Part shown: positions 1-5,640 of the stretch, one piece after another
Layout: each line of letters opens with the position of its first letter
Numbering within the stretch: the first letter of the stretch is position 1
Source of the DNA: CAYXPG01 sp964564845
Lineage (GTDB): Bacteria; Planctomycetota; Phycisphaerae; Sedimentisphaerales; Anaerobacaceae
DNA: 9,097 bases
Assembly: GCA_964564845.1 (NCBI GenBank)
Contig: CAZMCN010000086.1
Location: 1 to 9,097, forward strand
Direction: 5' to 3'
Position numbers and translations under genes: made by a program
Notes under the pieces: generated by a model
Database searches by the model: none
Told to the model about the DNA's origin: nothing
What the model saw: only the letters and a program-made list of their open reading frames with translations

Positions 1-78
1 TATGTTGTGGTTCAGTTAGCAAAAGAAGAATACCCACCCATAACTGAGGGATTACCATATTTTGGGTTTTTTCCTTGA
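1..78 (+). CDS. Possible C-terminal tail of an upstream gene (partial)
   Basis: One frame is open from the window edge to a TGA stop at 76-78. It encodes about 25 residues and ends in a hydrophobic, aromatic stretch (PYFGFFP). The other two forward frames close earlier, at about 16-18 and 43-45. The composition is protein-like, but the piece is too short to assign to a family. No intrinsic terminator follows it. It could equally be chance open frame in intergenic DNA. Confidence 0.25.
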   Translation, partial: YVVVQLAKEEYPPITEGLPYFGFFP

Positions 79-367
79 CGGGAAGTCAGCGGATGTAGTA
101 AAATGAATTATTGAAACAGTGGTCTGCCTGACTTGTATATGGCTTTGTGGTGAATGAATATGAAGGGTATAAAGCTGTAATAAGTTATGGGATGTTAAGG
201 CAGTGCCTTGAGTACTTTTTTCGGAGAGTGTGTTATTTAGTATTTCGGAGAGAGCGGTTTTCATATTTCATTCGACAATCCATAAAGGGTTTTCTCCGGA
301 GAGCAGGGTGAAATTATAAAACTTTTGTGTAAAATAAGCGCACAATAATGTTTTTTGAGATTTTGCA
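79..367. other. AT-rich intergenic region without a convincing gene
   Basis: This stretch is AT-rich compared with the neighbouring genes. Minus-strand open frames here (roughly 52-264 and 268-453) lack a Shine-Dalgarno sequence, resemble no family I know, and the second would need a TTG start. What can be seen is a set of short CGGAGAG repeats (222-303), a perfect palindrome TCTCCGGAGA at 293-302, and A/T runs leading into the promoter at 368-396. Confidence 0.6.
222..303. repeat. Three direct copies of CGGAGAG
   Basis: CGGAGAG occurs at 222-228, 246-252 and 297-303. The first two copies share a longer core, TTTCGGAGAG (219-228 and 243-252), exactly 24 bp apart. The third lies 51 bp further on and forms half of the palindrome TCTCCGGAGA. 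The array sits 65-150 bp upstream of the -35 box of the secreted-protein gene. An activator-binding array is possible, but this rests only on repetition and position. Confidence 0.4.
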
Positions 368-396
368 TTGATTTTTTGCAGCTTGTTTAATATAAT
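368..396 (+). promoter_or_regulatory. Sigma-70-type promoter of the LamG/dockerin gene
   Basis: TTGATT (368-373) and a perfect TATAAT (391-396) are separated by 17 bp, the optimal spacing for a housekeeping sigma factor. Two copies of TTTTGCA (361-367 and 374-380) flank the -35 box. Transcription would start near 403 and leave a leader of about 150 nt before the start codon at 552. Confidence 0.65.
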
Positions 397-410
397 ATAT
401 AGTTGTTTGA

Positions 411-510
411 GACGGGTATCAATTCCGGTGAAGGTGTTTTGGTGCGTTGCCAAAACGTGGTTTTCGATACCTGTTGATAATAATGAGTGCTTTGGCTTTG
501 TGCCAAAGTG
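411..510 (+). promoter_or_regulatory. Structured 5' leader with two related stem-loops
   Basis: Downstream of the predicted transcription start, an outer pair GGTATC (415-420)/GATACC (466-471) encloses a hairpin GTTTTGG (436-442)/CCAAAAC (450-456). A second hairpin follows: CTTTGGC (490-496)/GCCAAAG (502-508). The two hairpins share arm sequences, so the arms can be exchanged: GCCAAA (449-454) can pair with TTTGGC (491-496), and TTTGG (438-442) with CCAAA (503-507), in a nested alternative fold. This layout suits a conditional leader RNA. It does not match any riboswitch class I can recognise. Confidence 0.4.
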
Positions 511-551
511 TCGAAAGGACGAAGTTTAAATGTTTTAAGAGGAGGAGTATT

Positions 552-2906
552 ATGAATAAGAGGTTGTTTTTTTCAATTTCTCTTGTCCTGGTACTATGTT
601 TAGCGAGTAATGCTTCAGCCGGTATGATAGGGTGGTGGAAATTTGATGACAGCACCGCCAACGACAGCGGCCCCGGCGGCCACCACGGCACTCTGATATC
701 CGGCCCCTGTGAGCCCAATATGGTGACGTTTGTTTACGATACCGGGCTTGTCGGGTCAGAGAGTGAGCCTATGAACAGCACCGTTGCGTATTTCCCGGGG
801 ACGGAGAGTACCTGGATAAACCTCGGCGGCGGCAAAACGAACCCAGAAGACCCCTGCACGTGGGCTGATATCATCGGCAACAATATAACGATAGCTGCGT
901 GGATAAAGGTTGACGGGTCGTTTCCGCCTGACCCTACCTATCAGTATGTTTTCGCCAAAGAGGACGCATACAGGGTGTCCAGGTATAGCGATTCGAACGA
1001 TATGAGGGTGTATTTGGACGATGTCGGCGGGACACTCCGAGGCGAAGATATGTATGCCGACGACGGTCAATGGCATCACTATGCCTGTGTGTATGACGGG
1101 ACAGAGGTGATCCTATACTGGGATGGTGAGTTTAATGTTAGCGACCCCCAAACCGATAACCTGGTGACGGACAGAACGTGGGACGTTACTATCGGCGGAA
1201 ATCCCAATTATGAAGAGCGGACCTGGAAAGGCTGGATAGACGACGTCCGCCTGTATGACACCGCCACCGCGCAAGCCACCGTCCGGATGTGGGCCAGAAA
1301 TTACAAGGCGTTTATCCCTGTTCCGGAAGATGGTGCAACATATCAGCTGAAGACATTGGCTGAAGTGAGCTGGTCAGGGATGCCTATGACGTATGACTAC
1401 AGGGTGTATCTTGGCACCGATGAAACGCTGGTTGCCAATGGCGATGCCAGTGTAGATAAAGGAGAAGTTGATGTTACAAACTACAGCGGTGCTCCTATGG
1501 GCGATCTTGAATTAGGCACCATTTACTACTGGCGAGTAGATTCGAATAGAGTCGGCGGCGTAATTGCCGAAGGCGATGTCTGGCAGTTTGAGACTAAACC
1601 CGCATGGGCTGAGAACCCGTGGCCATTCGACGGCTGCAAATATGTGCCCCTTACACAACAGCTTAGCTGGAGTGGCGGCGGCGCTGCAATCAAGCACGAG
1701 GTGTACTTCAGCACCAATGAGGCGTGGGTTACCGATGCCTGTGATGCCGCGCACGCAGCCACAATCGTCGCTCCTGACCCGTGTGTGTACAGCCCGGCTC
1801 TTGCGGTTGACACCACTTACTACTGGAAGGCTGATTCGAACACCGGCACCAGGTACACTCCAGGTCAAGTGTGGAGCTTCTCGACCGATGCTACCAGTCC
1901 TGAGCCGGGTCTGGTCGGCTACTACCCGATGGAAGAGGAATACGGCGGCAGCAGTGTTACCTGGGATATAAGCGGTAATATGCACCACGGCACGCTCGTT
2001 CAAGGTGATCCGAGTACCAGCATTGCTATAGTCGTTGACGCCGAGAGAGGTAATGTACTTAAGACGGACACACCCGGAGGTGTTGCCAACAGTGCTGTTG
2101 ACCTTGGTGGAAATGCAGATGATGTTCATGACCCCTGCTGGGGTTATGTGGCTCAGAACCAGGTTACAGTTATGCTGTGGGCCAAGCCTGAGGAGACGCA
2201 TGGTACCGATTATATCTACACCAGAGGCAACAATGTTCAGATACGCAATACTTTCGAAGACGACCCACCCGAACCCAATGGCCCAATTTGCTTCTATAGC
2301 AGCACATTGGATGATAGCAGCACGTATGGAGCTGACTTGAAGATAGGCGAATGGCAGCACATTGCGATAACGTGGGAGAATTACGTTGTCAGTGACTGCA
2401 ATGTAAAGAAGGTGTACGTTAACGGCGCGCTTACCGGTGCAGATTATACCTACGGTCCTGAGGGCGGCATTCCGCTTGACACCCATGAAAACACCCTTGT
2501 CATTGGCGGACGGCTTGACCCCGAATACAACGACAGAGGCTATGACGGCTTGCTTGACGATGTCAAGATATATGACATCCTCGTTCCCTGCTGGAAGATA
2601 GTGGCGGAAGGTACTCAATGTGCGACGTGCGTTGGTGACCTTGATGGCAACGGCGTGGTTAACCTGCAAGACCTGAATCAGCTTATCGGTGATTTGACTT
2701 CGGCCAAGATTGATAGCGGCCAGTGGAAGATTATCGAGGGCGACCCAACAACGGGTGTATATTGGAAGAACTGCTCCGATATGGACGGCAATGATGAAAT
2801 TAACCTTGCTGATTTGAACCGTATGATAGGTAACCTGACGTGGGAGGAAATCATGACAGGTACTCCTGGTACGTGGTCCTATCCGTGCGGCAACTATTGC
2901 CCGTAG
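552..2906 (+). CDS. Secreted LamG / Fn3-like protein with C-terminal dockerin-like module
   Basis: The start is placed at ATG 552 because GGAGGAG (541-547) precedes it and the protein then opens with a classic Sec signal peptide: MNKR, a hydrophobic core, and ASA before Gly24. An upstream in-frame start at 447 would bury the signal peptide behind 35 residues and lies inside the leader. The 784-residue product contains a LamG/concanavalin A-like domain (about 25-240; WWKFDDS opening, WIDDVRLYD ending), two Fn3-like beta modules (about 255-348 and 350-446, each with a TxYYWxxDSN motif), a second LamG domain (about 452-675; YYPMEEE opening, LLDDVKIYD ending), and a duplicated dockerin-like segment. 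The dockerin loops are DLDGNGVVNLQD (696-707) and DMDGNDEINLAD (743-754), each with Asp/Asn at loop positions 1, 3, 5, 9 and 12. The tail is Cys-containing (PCGNYCP). No catalytic domain is evident, so glycan binding or surface attachment is inferred. Such mosaics are common in Phycisphaerae genomes. Confidence 0.88.
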   Translation: MNKRLFFSISLVLVLCLASNASAGMIGWWKFDDSTANDSGPGGHHGTLISGPCEPNMVTFVYDTGLVGSESEPMNSTVAYFPGTESTWINLGGGKTNPEDPCTWADIIGNNITIAAWIKVDGSFPPDPTYQYVFAKEDAYRVSRYSDSNDMRVYLDDVGGTLRGEDMYADDGQWHHYACVYDGTEVILYWDGEFNVSDPQTDNLVTDRTWDVTIGGNPNYEERTWKGWIDDVRLYDTATAQATVRMWARNYKAFIPVPEDGATYQLKTLAEVSWSGMPMTYDYRVYLGTDETLVANGDASVDKGEVDVTNYSGAPMGDLELGTIYYWRVDSNRVGGVIAEGDVWQFETKPAWAENPWPFDGCKYVPLTQQLSWSGGGAAIKHEVYFSTNEAWVTDACDAAHAATIVAPDPCVYSPALAVDTTYYWKADSNTGTRYTPGQVWSFSTDATSPEPGLVGYYPMEEEYGGSSVTWDISGNMHHGTLVQGDPSTSIAIVVDAERGNVLKTDTPGGVANSAVDLGGNADDVHDPCWGYVAQNQVTVMLWAKPEETHGTDYIYTRGNNVQIRNTFEDDPPEPNGPICFYSSTLDDSSTYGADLKIGEWQHIAITWENYVVSDCNVKKVYVNGALTGADYTYGPEGGIPLDTHENTLVIGGRLDPEYNDRGYDGLLDDVKIYDILVPCWKIVAEGTQCATCVGDLDGNGVVNLQDLNQLIGDLTSAKIDSGQWKIIEGDPTTGVYWKNCSDMDGNDEINLADLNRMIGNLTWEEIMTGTPGTWSYPCGNYCP

Positions 2907-2949
2907 TGGTTAAGGACAATAAGTTGGTTTTGATGTGAAAGCATCATTT

Positions 2950-2989
2950 CGGGGCCTGTGCTTTAGGGTACAGGCCCCGGTTGTTTTTG
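2950..2989 (+). terminator. Rho-independent terminator after the LamG gene
   Basis: A perfect 10-bp GC-rich stem, CGGGGCCTGT (2950-2959)/ACAGGCCCCG (2970-2979), has a 10-nt loop and is followed by the T-rich run TTGTTTTTG. It lies 44 bp after the stop codon and closes the gene as a single-gene transcript. Confidence 0.88.
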
Positions 2990-3034
2990 TATTGCGAATA
3001 TCATATCGGCAAAATGGGGCTTTAGAAAAAAGGT

Positions 3035-3063
3035 TTGCAGCTGCGCAGCATAAGCAGTTTAAT
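3035..3063 (+). promoter_or_regulatory. Possible promoter with spacer palindrome, upstream of the dehydrogenase
   Basis: TTGCAG (3035-3040) and TTTAAT (3058-3063) are spaced by 17 bp. The -10 box matches 5 of 6 consensus bases and the -35 box only 3 of 6. The spacer contains the perfect 10-bp palindrome GCTGCGCAGC (3040-3049), overlapping GCAGCTGC (3037-3044), a position where a bound repressor would block RNA polymerase. Transcription would begin near 3070, about 78 nt before the start codon. Confidence 0.35.
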
Positions 3064-3147
3064 ACGCGTCTCCTAAGCCGGTTCTGCGTTTGTTAGGCTG
3101 GGGATGGATGCGATGTATTGGAGCAGTTTTGAGTGGAGACGGATGTA

Positions 3148-4140
3148 ATGGCAAATACCAAAAAATGGCTTGTGGGGATTTCGGATTTTGTTCAGCCGCC
3201 TGCACGCCCCGAACAAAAGGCCTTTCCGGAAGCAGAGATTTGCTTTTTGCAGGATTGGAGACAGTCACGGCAGGCCAAAGAACAATGGCGCAAAGTTGAA
3301 GCACTGCTTGTATGGCACTTTAATGTCGATAAAGAGACAGCCCAATTGCTGGATAATTGTAAAATAGTTGTTCGTTACGGCGCCGGTTATGATGTTGTGG
3401 ATGTCGGGGCGCTGTCGCAGCGCAGGATAGTATTTTGCAATACGCCCGGCTGCGGGACGACCGAGGTGGCCGATACAACCTGTGCGATGATACTGTCCCT
3501 TCAGCGCAAACTGGCGGAAAACGACAGGGCCTGTCGGAAGTACCGCGATGACCAGTGGCAGAGTGTTTTATCCCCGATTCAGCGGACATCAGAGCAGACG
3601 CTGGGTGTTGTGGGGGCAGGGCGTATCGGCTCGGCAGTGATAGAGAGAATGAGGGCGTTTGGCTATCGCATTTTGGTGTATGACCCTTATGCGAAGACAA
3701 ACCCCGAAGGATGTGAAAGGGCAGAGACAATTGAGCAGTTGCAGCGTGAGGCTGATATTATTACCCTGCACTGTCCTTTGACGGATGGCACCAGAGGTAT
3801 GGTAGATGCGGAATTTATCAGTAAGATGAAGCCCGGCTCTTCACTGGTGAATGCGTCAAGAGGTGGCGTGCTGGCGGGTTTGGATTGTATAGAAGAGGCG
3901 CTTCGAAGCGGCCATCTGGCTTCTGCGGCGATGGATGTTCTTCCGGATGAGCCGCCAAAGCCGCATCCTTTGCTCGATGCCTGGCGTAATGATGAAGAAT
4001 GGCTTGCAGGACGTCTGCTGATAACTCCGCACGTGGCTGACTACTCTGAAGCCGGCTGGTACGAGCTGCACTACAAGACAGCCCAGACCGCACGTATGTA
4101 TCTTATCGAGGGAAAGCTGCGGAACAAAATTGAGCCGTAA
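3148..4140 (+). CDS. NAD-dependent D-2-hydroxyacid dehydrogenase, CtBP-like
   Basis: The ATG at 3148 is preferred over the in-frame GTG at 3133 because GGAG (3135-3138) sits 9 nt upstream of it and overlaps the GTG alternative. The 330-residue product has the family's split layout: a substrate-binding domain (about 1-105 plus the C-terminal end) around a Rossmann NAD domain (about 106-290). Visible motifs are RYGAG (77-81), the dinucleotide loop GAGRIG (156-161), Asp179 after the second Rossmann strand (VYDP), and the catalytic triad Arg238 (NASRGG), Glu268 (DEPP) and His295 (TPHVADYS). The family reduces 2-keto acids to D-2-hydroxy acids, or the reverse; members include phosphoglycerate dehydrogenase and the CtBP-like branch. 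The PHxxxYSE pattern around the catalytic His favours the CtBP-like branch. There is no ACT or other regulatory domain, so SerA function is not indicated. The substrate cannot be told from the sequence or the neighbours. Confidence 0.88.
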   Translation: MANTKKWLVGISDFVQPPARPEQKAFPEAEICFLQDWRQSRQAKEQWRKVEALLVWHFNVDKETAQLLDNCKIVVRYGAGYDVVDVGALSQRRIVFCNTPGCGTTEVADTTCAMILSLQRKLAENDRACRKYRDDQWQSVLSPIQRTSEQTLGVVGAGRIGSAVIERMRAFGYRILVYDPYAKTNPEGCERAETIEQLQREADIITLHCPLTDGTRGMVDAEFISKMKPGSSLVNASRGGVLAGLDCIEEALRSGHLASAAMDVLPDEPPKPHPLLDAWRNDEEWLAGRLLITPHVADYSEAGWYELHYKTAQTARMYLIEGKLRNKIEP

Positions 4141-4192
4141 TCATTTTGGTTCGGCTCGCTGCTGCCGGGGGACAGCGTTTTTCAGGCGGCAG
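4132..4192 (+). terminator. Two stem-loops after the dehydrogenase stop, possible weak terminator
   Basis: GAGCCG (4132-4137, running into the stop codon) can pair with CGGCTC (4152-4157). Immediately after, CTGCTGCC (4159-4166) pairs with GGCGGCAG (4185-4192) with one G-T wobble and an 18-nt loop. Neither is followed by a T-run (the second is followed by GGGATAAA), so classical intrinsic termination is doubtful. RNA processing or 3'-end protection is an alternative. Confidence 0.3.
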
Positions 4193-4228
4193 GGGATAAA
4201 GCACGTCTGTATTTGTGGAAATAAAGAG

Positions 4229-4257
4229 TTGCAAATCTTGTTGATTGGCTTTATAAT
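4229..4257 (+). promoter_or_regulatory. Sigma-70-type promoter of ahcY
   Basis: TTGCAA (4229-4234) and a perfect TATAAT (4252-4257) are 17 bp apart. Transcription would start near 4264, giving a short leader of about 30 nt. That is too short for the known SAH riboswitch, whose conserved core I also do not see in this gap. Confidence 0.65.
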
Positions 4258-4292
4258 CCTGCCTTTGCGAATAGTTTTGAAAGGTTTGATAA

Positions 4293-5552
4293 ATGAAATA
4301 TGATGTAGCTGATTTATCACTGTCGTCTGAGGGGAAAAAGCGCATTTTGTGGGCGGATAACGACATGCCGGTCTTGGCGTCGATTCGTAAGAGATTTGCC
4401 AAAAGTAAGCCATTGAGAGGCAAAAACGTATCTGCCTGTCTGCATATAACGGCGGAGACGGCCAACATTGCCAGGACACTGAAAGCCGGCGGCGCCAACG
4501 TTGCTCTGTGTGCGTCCAATCCGCTTAGCACTCAGGACGATGTGGCGGCGTCGCTGGTTAAAGATTTTAGGATACCGGTTTTTGCCGTCTGTGATGAAAA
4601 TCGCAGCACATACTACAAGCATATCAACGCAGCAATCGACCATAAGCCGGTTATTACCTTTGACGATGGTGCTGATTTGGTCAACGAGCTGCATACCCGC
4701 AGAAAGAAAGAGGCACATCGGATTATCGCAAGTATGGAGGAGACGACCACGGGGGTTATTCGTCTGCGGGCGATGGCGAATAAAGGGAAGCTGAAGTTTC
4801 CGGTCATTGCGGTAAATGACGCAGCAAGTAAGCGCCTTTTCGATAACCGCTATGGGACAGGGCAATCGACGGTTGATGGTATTATTCGTGCGACTGACTT
4901 TTTGATGGCCGGAAAAAAAGTCGTTGTGGCCGGTTACGGCTGGTGCGGTCGCGGCTTTGCTATGCGCGCAAGAGGGATGGGGGCTATAGTTATCGTTACC
5001 GAGGTTGACAGCATCAAGGCCATTGAAGCGGCTATGGACGGCTTCGAGGTTATGCCGATGGCGCAGGCGGCAAAAGTGGGTGACCTTTTCGTAACGCTTA
5101 CGGGCAATAAAAACGCTATACGTTCGGAGCACTTCCGCGTTATGAAGGACAGGGCGGTTGTTGCCAACAGCGGGCATTTCAATGTTGAGATTGATATACC
5201 GGCGCTGAAGAAATTAAGCAAAAAGGTCAGACACGGCGTACGGAATTACGTCGATGAATATGTCTTAAGAAATAACAGGAGGATTCATCTTTTGGCGGAA
5301 GGTCGGTTAATTAATCTTGCGGCGGCTGAGGGACATCCTGCAAGCGTGATGGATATGAGCTTTGCGACACAGGCACTGGAAGCTGAATATGTGATAAAAA
5401 AACAGGGCAAACTTGATGTTGTAGTGCACGATGTTCCGATTGAAATAGAGCGTCAGGTTTGCAGACTCAAACTGAAATCGATGTCGATTGCGATAGACAA
5501 ACTTACAGCCGAACAGGTTGAGTATCTTGCCAGCAGCGGTGAAGGGACATAA
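4293..5552 (+). CDS. ahcY: S-adenosylhomocysteine hydrolase (adenosylhomocysteinase)
   Basis: The enzyme reversibly splits S-adenosylhomocysteine into adenosine and homocysteine with tightly bound NAD, removing the inhibitory product of methyltransferases. The start is ATG 4293 with AAAGG (4280-4284) 8 nt upstream. Hallmarks in order are ACLHITAETA (48-57), STQDD (79-83), DDGADLV (124-130), EETTTGV (149-155), Lys180 and Asp184-Asn185 (SKRLFDN), the NAD loop GYGWCGRG (214-221), SGHFNVEID (293-301), the AEGRLINL stretch (335-342) and His348 (EGHP). The 419-residue length, GYGWCGRG instead of GYGDVGKG, YGTGQST instead of YGCRES, and a C-terminus ending EYLASSGEGT instead of PDHYRY place it in the short archaeal/Thermotoga branch. 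No methionine-cycle partner is adjacent. The membrane/TPR gene follows after 88 bp. Confidence 0.95.
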   Translation: MKYDVADLSLSSEGKKRILWADNDMPVLASIRKRFAKSKPLRGKNVSACLHITAETANIARTLKAGGANVALCASNPLSTQDDVAASLVKDFRIPVFAVCDENRSTYYKHINAAIDHKPVITFDDGADLVNELHTRRKKEAHRIIASMEETTTGVIRLRAMANKGKLKFPVIAVNDAASKRLFDNRYGTGQSTVDGIIRATDFLMAGKKVVVAGYGWCGRGFAMRARGMGAIVIVTEVDSIKAIEAAMDGFEVMPMAQAAKVGDLFVTLTGNKNAIRSEHFRVMKDRAVVANSGHFNVEIDIPALKKLSKKVRHGVRNYVDEYVLRNNRRIHLLAEGRLINLAAAEGHPASVMDMSFATQALEAEYVIKKQGKLDVVVHDVPIEIERQVCRLKLKSMSIAIDKLTAEQVEYLASSGEGT

Positions 5553-5640
5553 CCGAACTCGTATTAATCGCAACATATGCGGTATTGCTTATTCTTTTAT
5601 GAGGTGCTGCATATTGGCAACGCCCGACGAGGTAAGGCTT

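Noticed and set aside
52..453. Two small minus-strand open frames (about 52-264 and 268-453)
   Set aside because: There is no ribosome binding site, the second needs a TTG start, the composition is typical of translated AT-rich non-coding DNA, and no family is recognised.
500..535. GCCAAAGTGTCGAAAGGACGAAG as a c-di-GMP-I (GEMM) riboswitch fragment
   Set aside because: It shares CAAA, GAAAG and GACG-like words with that class, but the paired helices, the order of conserved blocks and the tetraloop receptor are absent.
447..551. Extended N-terminus of the LamG protein from an in-frame start at 447
   Set aside because: It would place 35 unrelated residues before a textbook signal peptide, has no ribosome binding site, and lies inside the structured leader. 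ATG 552 has GGAGGAG at the right distance.
1512..2669. Long minus-strand open frame opposite the LamG gene
   Set aside because: It is a shadow of a GC-rich coding region. The plus frame has a signal peptide, recognisable domains and a ribosome binding site; the minus frame has none.
4141..4292. SAH riboswitch upstream of ahcY
   Set aside because: The known consensus blocks are not seen, and the promoter at 4229-4257 leaves only about 30 nt of leader.
5518..5640. TTG start for the membrane/TPR gene overlapping ahcY
   Set aside because: It has no ribosome binding site and the added residues do not look like part of the domain. ATG 5641 has GAGG 8 nt upstream.
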